Source: Nissolia schottii
Taxonomy: Eukaryota > Streptophyta > Magnoliopsida > Fabales > Fabaceae
Length of the DNA: 64,000 bases
Direction of reading: 5' to 3'
Assembly (NCBI GenBank): GCA_003254905.1
Contig: QANU01099484.1
Coordinates: forward strand, 2,431 to 66,430
Each line of letters begins with the position of its first letter. The first letter of the stretch is position 1. The position numbers and the translations under genes are program-made. Below the pieces are notes generated by a model, which was not told the DNA's origin, ran no database searches, and saw only the letters and a program-made list of their open reading frames with translations. This document shows, piece after piece, positions 21,838 through 34,335 of the stretch.

Positions 21838-22897
21838 GTAGTTCCGCCTAACTCTCGATGTTGCTTTTGTTGGTTCCGCCCAACTCCTAATGTTGCCTCT
21901 GTTGTTGCCTTTGTCGGTTCCGCCCAGAGATAAGATTATCTATATATTTGGATTTTTTTTTTAAAAAAAAAAACTAGATCTACTTATGCTTTGTTATGTC
22001 AAGTTCAAAAACAAGTCAGATTTATATATTTTTTAGATGAAAAAAAAATGCTCGAGAGGCAAATACGAATTTAGAATAACAATAAACCAAACACCAAACA
22101 AGAGAGAAAGAACAAAGAGAAGCAGCAAGAGCCACATCAACAACCTCACTCTTAGACACTCACATATGAACAACAATGTAAATGTATATATTCATTAATA
22201 TGTATTTGGTTATATTAGAAAGGGTCAAACTCGAGATCGTTAGAAAGGGAGGGATATTAAAGCTAGTAAAATTAAAGATCATTACAAATTATGTTATGCG
22301 ACTACGTGAGAGGGTTAGTAACATTTTCTTACTTCTATATTGATGCAAGGCGATAGAAAAGAAGGAATTTCTTTAAAAAGACTTTAGTTTTACCTACATG
22401 CTTTTAACAAAGACATTGTTTACATAAATCACTAAAAGAATTATACAAAAAATATTTAAAAGAAATTTATAAAAATAAAATACTCAAGTGCCTCAAAACA
22501 CGGGTTATTATAAAGTCAAAGAACATGCTTGATTTAGTTTTTGGAATATCAAAATAACATGATTTTGTTTTCGATGCTTAAAATAACATGATTTGAGTAA
22601 AATCTACAAGCAACAAGCTTTTTATTTTATTTTTTTTTCCAAACAAATATAAGTTAGCCGTCCTCCGACTTCTTTTTCTGGGCTGAATTTTACGATGGGC
22701 CTAATTCTTGGGCCTTGTGATGCATCTATATATATATACACACACACACATATATAAAATAAAAAGGAAAAGAGCAAAGAAGGTCTGAGTAAGAATTAAA
22801 ATGTAAGGAGCAAGATGTTTGAGTCATATTCTCCACAGAGAATGAATTATATAATTAGGCAAATAAGATGTTTGGGTATAGTGTGTTCCATAATTTA
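21838..22897. other. Outer element remnant, then intergenic DNA
   Basis: 21838-21930 contains repeated words (GGTTCCGCCCAACTCCTAATG, TGTTGCCT(C/T)TGTTG) that continue the leader of the outer LTR element begun at 18571. Beyond about 21960 the DNA is AT-rich with a TA/CA microsatellite at about 22727-22750. No gene. Confidence 0.45.
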
Positions 22898-23124
22898 CAA
22901 AAATGCTTCATGTACACCTAATTTCATACACCAATACATATACCATTAATAATGCATAAACTTTATTCTCACAAGTGCACAAACATTACAAACTTATAAA
23001 TGATACTCCCAACTATACTTAATTAAGTGCACAAACATTACACGAGTTAAAACACAAACTTTATGTATATAAGTACGAGGTGTATGTATGGTGTATGGTT
23101 TTTGGTGTACGTGTAGCAGAACTC
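22898..23124 (-). mobile_element. 227-bp MITE family, copy B
   Basis: Exactly 227 bp, in reverse sense to copy A. It starts CAAAAATGCTTCATGTACACC and ends GTACGTGTAGCAGAACTC. The outer arms are imperfect inverted repeats of about 45 bp. The flanks CCATAATTTA and CCATAATCAT agree at the first seven of ten bases, a decayed target duplication. No coding capacity. Confidence 0.8.
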
Positions 23125-24657
23125 CCATAATCATGAAATTAGAAGAAGGTTTTGGGTTCTTTGGGCCCTGGCATAATAGTAGAGTATAAAATAGATGACA
23201 AGGACAATATATGGGCTGGGCGGTGCTGTCATGCATGCCAAGACAAACGCACCATTAATTTTTCAAGACAAAAAATAAAAAATAAAATAAAAATGAAAGT
23301 TATGCTTTCCTCTCCCATCTCCCCTCATTCCGTGTTCGTGGTTTTGTGAAAGAAATTAAGAAAGCCACACTTCATATAACTTAGTGGTGCCTAATAAACC
23401 ATCATATATTGAGGCATCAACAATAATAATGTGGAGAGGGAAGGGGGTGAATCAAGAGAGGCCACAAAACACTAATTAGGTCTCTCTTGTACTATAGTCA
23501 TGATGAGGGCCAGAGGTCATCATCACCGCATTAAATTCCAAGTGTCTAGTTCTTAATTAGACGATGTGGGATTTTAACATGAATAAAGGAGGAACATATA
23601 TATCCCCCTTCATATTATTAAGTGAATGAATGGCTACCAGACGAAAGGCCTAATGAGTCAGTGACCTCAAGTTGTGTGATTTTGAGTATGCACTTAATGA
23701 TTAGACTATTCTTAACATAAAATTTCATGTTATTATCCGCATAAGCCAATTGAAGTTAAGTGCTAATGTATTCTTTATGAAAATTTTGAATATTATTACC
23801 TTTTCTTCTTTGGTTAGTTTGCGGTTCCTAGTGGGGCGATATGGGGAGGGGGTAGGAAAGGAGGGCAAGTGGGATTGAATCCTTGACCTAAACTTCATCA
23901 ACTCCTTAATCACTTAGGATTAGGAGAAATGTCGTTTAAGCTACAACTCTTTCATTAATTAACGATGCTTTTCTTTTCAATAATATGATGTTTAATTGGG
24001 TTTCATGGATTCAAGAATACAAATGAGCACATATATATAATTCAAGTGATGTGAGCGCTGGCCTTATAGCCTTAAATGGATCTAAACTTTTTGCTTAAGT
24101 GGTCAAGTTTTTAAAACAACATAAAATTCCAGATTAGTAGTTGATCGATCTTCATTTTATTTAACATATATCATTGTCCTTGACGTTACACACGCATAGT
24201 AGGGGACCATATTAATTTGTAAAATGTAACTTATAACAAACTGCAATATTGGTTGGACAGGCATGCAACTTTGTGATTTTGCCGGAACCATAAACTTTCT
24301 CGTGACTTTCCTATGTATATGTGCAATTATTTGAGGCCCCGGCCGCTGAGTTTCTCTTTCAAGTTCACATGAGAAATGTTATGCTCCATGATGATCACTT
24401 CTCTTTGGGGGTGATTTCTGTAATAGATATATTACAATACAAACACTATACATGCAACGCTATATATATACATGATTTTTCTTTCTGTATCTTTGTTTTT
24501 ATAAGGATATTGATATCTCTTTATATTTCAACGGTTATGATTTATTTTCAGGTTTAAAATAATAAGTATTTAAAAGTAATGAGATACGTGACTGATTTTT
24601 AGTTATAGATAACTATAAGGTACCAATACCCTTATATTTGATCGGGTATTGAAGTAA

Positions 24658-24707
<50 letters not shown>

Positions 24708-25963
24708 CATGCCATACCAAAGGTTCACAAAAGAACTATTAATTCTAGGGTGGCATAATTAAAGTAGCGAGGATGAGATTGAAGATGGCATAGGTGTGTA
24801 GTGCGATGTCATAGTTGTCCGCTTGCGTCTTCATTCGAAAAAGGTAATTGTTTGCATAAGTGGGAAAGTGTTCAAGCCTTTTCCTATATCAATGTGCCTG
24901 GTTTACCTTACGATTAATTCATAAAAAAAAAATACTATTTAATTTTAATGCAATATATGAGACTATCATATTTAACCATGTGTTGTTTGTTTGTGAAACT
25001 ATTCAAATAGTAAGTGACATTTACTAGTCAAGTACTTTTAATACAATGTGGTATCATAAAATTGGACGATTATGTAAAGAAATAAAAATTTATCTCAAAT
25101 TAATTATTATACTTACTTGATAATGTTACTGATTAACAGGAAAAGTGTTACACCACGTTTCTATTTGTACAAGAGTAATATTATGACGATAATTATTTAA
25201 AATATTTTTAAAACAACTGTGCCCATAAAATCGTGTGATTTTTTATGGGTGTACATCATCATAGTAGACGTTACACTTTTATGAGTGTAATTGTCTTAAA
25301 ATTATCTTGAATATCTGTCAATATCCCATTATTTTTCTATTTGTATATGATGTGCATGACTTGTACCTATACATTTTTTTTTGAGTAATGATAAGAAGAT
25401 AACTATTTACTACAATTATAACAAAAATAATATTCATAATTTTTTTTGATTATATAGTAAACCTCACTTTTTCAAATATGATTGTTCTAAGTAAATTGTG
25501 ATCTTCTCATTTCTGTACTTTTTCGGAGGGGCTCTGAATCCCATACGTGCCCATGCATGTGTGGCATTGTGAACGATCTGGAGTTACTGTAAGTATGATT
25601 TGTCACTAGATTTTAGGAATTGCTTTTGGTTCATATACGTTATTATTGGAAATAGTGAACCGACTACTTCTTCCTCCGGTCTTCTTGTTTTCACAACTTC
25701 TTTTAAAATGATGAGAACGTAGAATTAATTCCCTTGTTCCCCCATGATATATAAAGTACGTACACTCTCAAGTGAGGTTTAAACATTAATGGTTGGAAAA
25801 GGTTATAGTGATTGGTAAAGAAAGGACTACAATTAATGACTAAGGTTGCACTTGAAGTCATAAGTGGTTTTAGGGTTTCTTTACTATAAAAGAAAATTTT
25901 AAAATAAAATAAAATAGAGCTACTTTAGATTAAGGAAACCATTAATTACTTGTTAATTAGAAG
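23125..25963. other. Intergenic DNA with repeats
   Basis: No gene recognised. It contains a (TA)n run at 24662-24703 and a foldback at 25178-25326. The remainder is AT-rich and featureless to me. Confidence 0.45.
25178..25326. repeat. Foldback MITE-like repeat
   Basis: The left arm (AAAACAACTGTGCCCATAAAA) and right arm (TTTTATGAGTGTAATTGTCTT) are reverse complements with mismatches, and pairing extends outward to both ends. No ORF. Confidence 0.45.
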
Positions 25964-26483
25964 GTGTCCTGTTACACGTACACCCAAAAACATACACTAC
26001 GCATTCACTCCGTACTTATATACATAAAGTTTGTGTTTTAACGCCTGTAATGTTTGTGCACTTAATTAAATATAATTGAGAATATCATCTGCAAGTTTGT
26101 AATGTTTGTGCACTTGTGGGGATAGAGTTTATGCATTATTACGTATAATGTTTGTGCATCTTTTTAAATAAAGTTCAGATTGTAAAATACCCTGGTAATT
26201 TTGTAATATTTATGCATTCATACGTATAAAATTTGTGCATTACTACTTAAAAGATTGGTACATTTTCAAATAAAGTTCAGATTGTATATAACTTGTAGTC
26301 CAAATAAAGTTTGTGCATGAATGCACACAAAGTTTGTGTTTTAATGCCTGTAATATTTATACTTTAATGCCTTTAAATTTGTGCTCTATTTTGGGAAACT
26401 GTATTGTATACACATAATAATAATTAATTACCTAATTTAAATGATGCATGTATAAGTGTATGAAATTGGGTGTACGCTAAATC
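25964..26483 (+). mobile_element. 227-bp MITE family, expanded copy C
   Basis: Left end TTACACGTACACCCAAAAAC and right end GTATGAAATTGGGTGTACG match the family termini. The inside is expanded to about 520 bp by repeated modules of the type AGTTTGTG(C/T)(A/T)TTAATGCCTGTAATGTTTGTGC. No clean target duplication, so this is an older or rearranged copy. Confidence 0.6.
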
Positions 26484-26899
26484 AGAAATATAAAACAAAC
26501 TCAATCATGCATGTACTTTATTTAATAGTAGTAGAGAACATGACTCATTTTAGAATATCAAATCTTCAAGGATCAAGTGTTTCAGATTTTAAATTCAAAT
26601 TTTAAAATTGCCACTTTATAAAAAGCACTTTACCTAAATACTTCTTCTTTTTTTTTTTCTGCTTTGCAAGCCCCTTCACTTTAATTACAATTACCAATAA
26701 AATTACACAAGCACTAATTACTAAAAATTCAAAACAGACATGCATACATGTTATTCACGACGAAGAAAGCAATAAAGAAGAAGAAAAAAATAGTGCCTGA
26801 GATCGACCCTCCCACATGCTACAAGCAAGCAGTGAATTATGGAATTACGAAGAGGAAGCTTTTCTGCTTTCTTTCTCTCTGGGCCACACAACGAGGCAT

Positions 26900-27004
26900 G
26901 ATACAATATATGGTGTACACGTGGCACTAGCACGACGCATGCAGAAACATAATACATATATTTGAGCTCAGCGGAGCAGAAGCAACGACAGAAATTGAAT
27001 TGCC
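26900..27004 (+). promoter_or_regulatory. DUF26 gene proximal promoter with G-box
   Basis: ACACGTGGCA (CACGTG core 26918-26923) is an ABRE/G-box 82 bp before the ATG. The transcription start is not known, so the motif could lie in the promoter or in the leader. ATACATATATTTG near 26951-26963 is the nearest AT-rich TATA-like stretch. Confidence 0.4.
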
Positions 27005-28714
27005 ATGGCGGCACTCTCCCTCTCGCTGCTGGTCGCCCTCACTCTATTATTTCCCCTCTCCTCTTCGCCCGCGGCGGACACCTTCGTCTACGGCGGCTGC
27101 ACGCAGCAGCTCTACGCCCCAGGCTCCCCCTACGAGTCCAACCTCAACTCGCTCCTCAGCTCGCTGGCCAACTCGGCCACGTTCTCCGCCTACGGCAACC
27201 TCACCGTCCTCGCCCCGTCCCGGAGCGACGTCGTCTACGGCCTCTACCAGTGCCGCGGGGACCTCGCCATGCCCGCCTGCGCCTCCTGCGTCGCGCGCGC
27301 CCTCGCCCGAGCCGGCGGCATCTGCCCCGCGGCCTGCGGCGCCGCCGTCCAGCTCGACGGCTGCTTCGTCAAGTACGACAACGCCACGTTCGTGGGGGCG
27401 GAGGACAAGGCGGTGGTGCTGAGGAGGTGCGGGCCGCCTTCGGGCGGGCGCGGCCCCCCGGACGAGGCCCTGATGGGGCTGGCGGGGTCGGGCGGGTATT
27501 ACAGGGCCGGCGGGTCGGGCCGGGTGAGGGGCGTGGCCCAGTGCTCGGGGGACTTGAGTTTGGGGGGCTGCCAGGACTGCGTTGGGGAGGCTGTCCGGCG
27601 GCTGAGGACCGACTGCGGAGGGGCGGACTACGGGGACGTCTTCTTGGGGAAGTGCTACGCCAGGTTCTCCGCTGGTGGGGCCCACGGCTACTACTCCGAC
27701 AAGCCCCACGGTAAGAAGCTATTTTATCAACGTAAGATGGGAAGAAAAAAAAAACATGAGAAGATTGTGTGGGTTTATTTTAGATTTGCGAACATGGTTT
27801 ATGTTTTGGGGATGAAGCTATTTTATGTTATTATATTCGATTGATAATGTATGTTGTCAACGTAAATTTTTGACTGCGTAAAAGAATGGTCTGCCCTTGC
27901 CGTGCCTCGTTTATATGTGGGCTAGACGTGCGTCGGCTCACCCTACTCTGCCCCCGCCCCCCTTGCCACCTCTGAACGTAAGGTGTTTGGTTGCTGAGAC
28001 AAAATTAAAATGCAGACAGACGTGAAATACAAGACTAAAAGTTAGTCTTATATTATATTTGGTGATGATATAAAAGACAGTTTATTGTATTTGTATCTTG
28101 TTTGGTTTTGTGGTGATAATACATAAAGACGTGATAAATGACTTAAAATACTTGTTAAGTCTCCTTCTCAATCATTCATAATTTCATTAAGACTCTGTCT
28201 ATGTCCTTGTTCTCGTGTCCTAGCAAAACGCAGGAATAGAAAATACACTAATTTTCTATGTTGACACAAGTTTTTATATATGTCTCAATAACTAAACGTG
28301 ATTTTGTGTCCACGTGTTCTTATATTTGTGTCCTGCGTCAACAACTAAACATTGTCGAAGAGAGTAACATTTCATTTGGTAATGCTTTTATCTTGGTAGC
28401 TAAAATTTGCTTTGTTCTATCGAAAACTCGTGTTTGAGCAGGTAAATCAGACAACGAAGGTCAAAAGACATTTGCTATAATTATTGGATTATTAGCTGGT
28501 GTAGCTATACTCATTATTTTCCTTGCTTTCTTGAGGAGGATTTGTGAAGGACATGGTAAATTTCACATTTTTTTTTCTCCCTCAATGTCCTTTCTCTTTT
28601 TATCTTTATTCTCAATATTAATAAGTTGCATAAGAAAAATAAATACCTCGGATTCGAATGTGCATTAATATGATTCCTTTTTTGCTTTTACCTTTTTCTC
28701 ATGCAGGTAAATAA
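27005..28714 (+). CDS. Plasmodesmata-located protein (two DUF26 domains)
   Basis: Three exons: 27005-27710, 28442-28555 and 28707-28714, GT-AG, giving 275 aa. Residues 1-24 form a signal peptide. DUF26/Gnk2 domains lie at about 27-142 and 150-235, each with C-x8-C-x2-C (Cys 83/92/95 and 180/189/192). Residues 246-265 (FAIIIGLLAGVAILIIFLAF) are a membrane helix, followed by the short basic tail RRICEGHGK. No kinase follows, which excludes a CRK receptor kinase. Length and order fit the PDLP family, type I membrane proteins at plasmodesmata that regulate callose and cell-to-cell traffic. Localisation here is inferred. Exon 1 is extremely GC-rich in an AT-rich region, while exons 2 and 3 have normal composition. 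Both splice donors interrupt a Gly codon, and the last exon codes only part of that Gly, a Lys and the stop. If intron 2 were retained, the tail would be longer. Reading through intron 1 would add about 44 unrelated residues and lose the helix. Confidence 0.88.
27980..28356. mobile_element. MITE in DUF26 gene intron 1
   Basis: The left end GGTGTTTGGTTGCTGAGACA and the reversed right end AATGTTTAGTTGTTGACGCA are inverted repeats. Interior words such as TGTGTCC and GACACAAG mirror each other. It is related to the MITE at 7834-8233 by the TTTGGTTG(C/T)TGA-type terminus. It makes up about half of the 731-bp intron. Confidence 0.6.
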
Positions 28715-29060
28715 ATATTTAAGAAATTTTGTCAAACATAGTGGCATGGCACTGATCAATTCTCTCAGCCTGCTCCAACGGTTTGTTTTTGGGGGCCTCT
28801 TTTGCTTCCCTTTTCCTCTTCACAATGTCTTCTCTCTCTCTTTTCCCCTTTCTCTTTAATCTTGCACTTTATTATTTCTGTAATATAAAATTCAATTCAG
28901 AAGAGGATTTTGATAAGGATATCTCATGTGGGACACTCATTTTGAATACAAAAGGGCTATTTGAGGAAAAAAAGAGAGCTACAAAAGATTCTGTATTCCT
29001 CCATCCCCTACCCACTCTCCAAAGTTGTGAGGTCTCATTCTATTGCAATTTGCAAGAAAC

Positions 29061-29112
<52 letters not shown>

Positions 29113-30313
29113 TTCTCTTATAAATACATATATTTTATTTATTAGCAAGGGGGCAGAACAAAATTTTTGAAATAAATGGATCTCCTTGTTTAGCTCCTGC
29201 TAACAGCGGCACACGTGGNTTCTTTATTAAAAGTTGCATAATTAAGATTTCCACGTCTTGTGTATCATTGGTATATGCGCCCCCTTGAACTTTAAGGAAC
29301 GCCCTACTTTGATGGCTTTCATGATAACTTTTCATGTTTAAGCATAAATTTGTGCTTCTGAGATTGATATTGATATCTTCATTTTAAATTATTTTACTAG
29401 AGAATGTCAACAAGGGCTAATTTTCTATAACGTTAATTAATTTGTTGCTAATTAATTATATTTAAAAGAATTGAGCTTTAAAAAGAATTATTTGACTTAG
29501 GTTGGGCTAGGTCAGCCCAAAACATGATCTAACCCAACCCAAAAAATGTATCGGATCAAATTTGATAGCCCAAACGTAATTAGAAAAGTTATGAGCCGGA
29601 TGAGGTTATTGGGTCACGAAAAAAATGCTGTTCTTTTCTGTCAGTGCAGCATTGTAGCATTGATTTTGGTTACCGTTTCAAACTGTGGGTGCAGGGTGGA
29701 CATAAAAGTGCTTGAGATGTAATGGCTGATGGCTTAGTATGTGGACTTATTGGCGGCCCAATGAACAGCCCATTGGGCCGAGGGTTCTGAAATAATTTGA
29801 ATGACAACGGAAACCACATTATCTAACTCTTCACCCTACAGTGAGAAATACTTGCATCCTCTTTCTTTTGGTAGGGCCTAATAAAACACTTTTTTTTTGG
29901 GGTAAATTATAAAGCACATTTAATAATGAATGCTTTGCTTTAGGAACATTACTGACTATTAAATTTAATTTGTGGTGTTTAAAAAAATAATAATTAATGA
30001 CTGATAATATACTTGGGGGTATGTATTATATGTGCCTTATGAACATTACATGTATTTCTCCCCTTTGGTGCAGCAAGAGAAACCACGAGGTGGATTTAAT
30101 GGCAATGGATCTTAAGTCAAAACTATATATTATTCCCTTATCTCGAATCTAACAAATGTGAGACTTAATTCTCACGCATAAAATCACAATACAATCTACC
30201 ACATCGTATGAATTTAATTAATGTAAAGGAGATTGGAGATTAGTCACTACTATCTACAGTAAACACCTTGGATACATCTAAAAAAAGTGTAACAAGAATT
30301 TTCATTTTAAAGT

Positions 30314-30365
<52 letters not shown>

Positions 30366-31027
30366 TCAAGAGTTCCGTGGTTTTCAGCTAGTGTGGATGT
30401 GCTATATTATTTTGAGTGACATGAAATCTTTTCTATAATAAAATAAATACTTTTTATTTTAACATATTTGGATGAACATTTTTTTAAAACGAACAAAATT
30501 ACTAGAAAAAAAAAACTCTTTTTAGATGTTATAATTTAAAATTTCTCACAAATATTTTTATAATATATACAAAAAGCCGTTAAAAAAAAATATAAAAGTA
30601 GATCTTTTATTATTACATTCAAATATAATATACATTTACCAACATGTGTTGGTCAAAGTGACGATAGGTCTTAACCTCTTAATTAGTGACCTCGAATTTG
30701 AATTTGAAAATAAAAAAACTCCTCGTTGAAAGATCCATACTCCCTGGAAGAGGGCTTTAGACGGATTAAGGTTTGGGAGACCTAATTTATCAATTAACCT
30801 ACAAATCAACCTACCCATCCATATAAATGACACTTGACATTCTTAACAACAAAATAAGTAAAAAATATCTAATGTCATTTATAAAAGTGGATAGATTAAT
30901 TTGCATATTAATTAATAAACTAGGTTTCCCAATTTGTTTCTTCTTCTTATATTGATTCTCAATCAATCTATATTTGGAAGAAAAGAAAAAAAATCTAGGA
31001 GATTTTGACTGCTGTCTAATGTCCAAT
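28715..31027. other. Intergenic DNA with microsatellites
   Basis: (TA)n at 29066-29110 and 30318-30361, and one unresolved base at 29219. 29480-29600 has pyrimidine/purine words (GGGCTAGGTCAGCCCAAAAC) resembling other degraded repeats. No gene recognised. Confidence 0.5.
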
Positions 31028-31254
31028 GAGTTCTGCTACACGTACACCAAAAACTATACACCATACATACACATCGTATTTATATGCATAAAGTTTGTGT
31101 TTTAACTCATGTAATATTTGTGCACTTAATTAAGTATAGTTAAGAGTATCATTTACAAGTTTGTAATGTTTGTGCACTCGCGAGAATAAAGTTTGTGCAT
31201 TATTAATTGTGTATGTATGGGTGTATGAAATTGGGTGTACATATAACATTTTTG
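31028..31254 (+). mobile_element. 227-bp MITE family, copy D
   Basis: Exactly 227 bp. It starts GAGTTCTGCTACACGTACAC and ends GTACATATAACATTTTTG. It is flanked by AATGTCCAAT on both sides (31018-31027 and 31255-31264), a perfect 10-bp duplication. About 45-bp imperfect terminal inverted repeats, no ORF. Confidence 0.88.
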
Positions 31255-32650
31255 AATGTCCAATATGTTGTTGACAAATGTGCAGCACTGGTAATTTCTC
31301 TTGGTTAGGTGAGGCACACAAAACACAATTAAAACATGATGATGATGGCTGCGTTTCTTTACAAACTTGTGTCACACATGAATACAAAAAAAGTACTACC
31401 ATTCTTTTTACCAAGAAGCCTGACAAAATGTCAAATTAAATCTTTGATCTTTGATTGATCTGACTCCGATTGCAACGTTTTGTTTATACGTACATGCACT
31501 GCATGATTAATGTTATTTACATGAAACCATGAACTATATCTATCCACAAAAGGAAAATAATAAAGAAAATGAATCGGTTAAAAATACACATGTCCGGCAA
31601 TCATCCAGTATTTGTGTGTTTTAAGTTATTCGAGTTTTTTTATTTAAATTTTTTAACATTAAACCAATCTAAGTGGCTTATAGTCACGGTTTATCATGTC
31701 GGGAAAAAATTAATTTTATAATTGATTGCTTTAAAAATCAAATATATGAGATTAATTTTGATTATATATCTGATGATCAGCTGACTTAGAACCGGGCAGC
31801 ATCAAATTTTAATCCACCAGGCGTAGAATTAGTGATCCAATTTTAAGCAAAACGTGCTGGCTTTGTTTGTCATCTCTGGCTCGATGCATGTGCATGCATT
31901 AGGTCGTAAAGATAATGACTACCTATCTCTGTCTACTTTTACTTTTTAGATATAATATTTTATCCAAAATTTTATTTAAAATTATTTGACGTTTGATTAA
32001 ATTAAGTAAATATTAATTATTATTTTTTCAAATATACTCTTATTTATTATGAGCTTTTTATTATTATATTAATTATATTACAATTTTTTTATAACAAGTT
32101 CTCTCATTAATTGAAAAGTAATTTAGTGTGACTATTTAATATTTTATAAATTAATTATTTTTAAGAATAGACGGAAGAAATATTAAATTTTCTTCCCTTT
32201 AGATTTTAATCTTTATATCATATCTTGTTATCTTTGATTATAGAATACTTTCCCCCTTTTTTTTGATGAAATAGATTTTTTAATCTTATTATTACTATAT
32301 ATTGTTGGATATTATATATATTTGATTGTAAATAGTATCTCTATATATGTCATGCATTGCATATTGTGCATATACGTGGGAATTTGGGAATTTTACAACC
32401 CATAAAATATCAACCCATAAAATATCCGTGTGCATAATGTTATAGAGATAGTATTATATATGGGTTGATTAATTTTACATGGGAATTGTATGGGTTGAGT
32501 TTGGAGTGCTTTTTTGACCCGTCTCACTTATTTGAGTAGTGGATTGAGTTGGGCTTGGCAAAAAAATACAATTCTTTCAACCCGACCCAAGAGTACGTGG
32601 GATGAGTTAGATCAAACCCTTGGGTTTGATATAAATTAAAAATCAATAAA
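31255..32650. other. Intergenic DNA, no gene
   Basis: AT-rich. A 26-base word (ATATTGTGCATATACGTGGGAATTT plus one base) near 32359 recurs near 33662. Otherwise no structure recognised. Confidence 0.45.
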
Positions 32651-32654
32651 TTGC

Positions 32655-33080
32655 ACAAATCAAATTTGTTAAAGTTTCATTTCATCTTAAACTATGTAAA
32701 AATTGTATTCTATCCCAATTTTTCATTATAACCAATTATCAATGATTTGTTAGGTTTTTTTTATGTGTTTTTTTTTTTACTTTCAAAAGGTTGTGAAAAG
32801 ATAGTAAAATAATGAAAATAATAAACTTTCGTTTCTTATTTCAAAATTTTGGAAAGAAATTAGTGAAAAAAATAAAGACAGGAAACATGATTTCATTATT
32901 TATGTTGTTTTCACTGACTAATAGAAAGCACAAAAAATAAAATGTGAACAGAAACTTAATAAATCATTGGTGATCAATGAGAATAAAAAATTGAATTGGA
33001 TTGCAACTTTGCACATTATTAAAGATTGAGTGTAATTTGAACAAACTTCAAAGGTGCTTTATGTAATTTACCCATAAAAA
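32655..33080. repeat. Foldback element (about 425 bp)
   Basis: The left arm (about 32665-32780, ATTGTATTCTATCCCAATTT, CAATGATTTGTTAGG) pairs imperfectly with the right arm (about 32930-33065, AACTTAATAAATCATTGGTG, AATTGGATTGCAACTTTGCA). No ORF. A non-autonomous DNA element is likely. Confidence 0.5.
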
Positions 33081-34335
33081 AATGACCTACTAAAATATGT
33101 CAAAATACATAATCAAAATTTGAGTCTATTAATAAATACGATAATTATAAATCTCAACGTCTATAAATTTAAGAAAATATACATAAGTTCAAGAAAACAT
33201 ATATAAATCTTAAAAACGTTCAAGAAATTAACCTATATAAATCCTATTAGATTTCAAGATTAGCATACATCTATGTATGCAATTTTTGTTAAAGAAAGCA
33301 AAAAATAACATTTTTAAGCAACATAATTGCATTGCACCATAGAGAAGGTGAGTATGCTGTTAGCAGGGGCGGAGTGTCATATGCTAAGGGGCACCCCCCC
33401 TTCTCCCCAAAAATTTTTTTTCTTGTTAATTATTAATTTATTTTATTATTTGGCCTCTCTTACTTAAATATTTTGACATTTTCAGTATCAAAAGATTATA
33501 ATTATAAACTTATACTTGACCTTTTCATTTTTTTTGTTCTCACCCTGTCTAAAGAGTCAAGGTACCTATCACCTTGATTAACCCCACATTAGTACTTGAC
33601 ATTTTCTTTAATTTTTATAAAATCTTTACTTGATAATATGTTTAAATATTATGATAAATAATATATTGTGCATATACGTGGGAATTTTGATGTAAAATGT
33701 TCATTTGTATTATATATTGTGACTTTTAATTAAATTTTTTAATGATTTTAAAAAATATATATTATTCTTTGCATAAAATTAATAATTAAGTGAGAGAGAT
33801 GTGTTATTTTCAGCAGCAATCTTTATCAAGTTGATGATCGGATGGTCAAATCTTATTTGATTAAGTTGATTTTTGTACCAGAGATTTCTCATTCATAGTT
33901 ATTTAATTTGGACAGTGCGATTAGTCATCAAAGCTCTACAAACATTCTAAAAAGTTCAAACATTGTGATTGATTTTCTAGTGACATTTTTAAACTCTTTT
34001 TATTGATTTCATGTTGTTGGTGTCTTTAAGATTCTTATAATTGACCATTTATATATAGTTGGAGAGGACTTATACAAACGCGCTTAATACTTGTAAGATT
34101 TTTTAATCTCTCGTATTAAGAGATTTTCCCAACATTAAATTTGTTGTTCTATTTTTTTTTCCTTCTCTTACATATTTATTGCTATTTATTGTGTTTGGGA
34201 GCTTCCATAATATTGTTACTTCGTTAGGAATTTTATTGTTTTTCTCCGAGCCTGGGGTTTTAACTTATATATGGATACGATATAACTTGTGTCCCGAAAT
34301 ATGGGTCGGAACACAAATTTATAATTGTATGTGTC
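33081..34335. other. Intergenic DNA, no gene
   Basis: AT-rich. GCAGGGGCGGAG at 33365 is a word often seen at the edge of plant transposons, but I could not find its partner end. Confidence 0.4.

Noticed and set aside
26962..27714. Long overlapping open frames (250, 220 and 140 codons) on both strands over the DUF26 exon
   Set aside because: They arise because the exon is GC-rich and lacks stop codons. Their translations are low-complexity Arg/Pro/Ala, and only the frame starting at 27005 has a signal peptide and DUF26 cysteines.
28783..29170. Open frames of 120 and 69 codons with Tyr-Ile repeats
   Set aside because: The frame is carried by (TA)n at 29066-29110. There is no family resemblance and no splice context.
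33340..33420. Transposon end suggested by CAGGGGCGGAG
   Set aside because: No matching inverted end or duplication within reach, so left as a note in the region entry.
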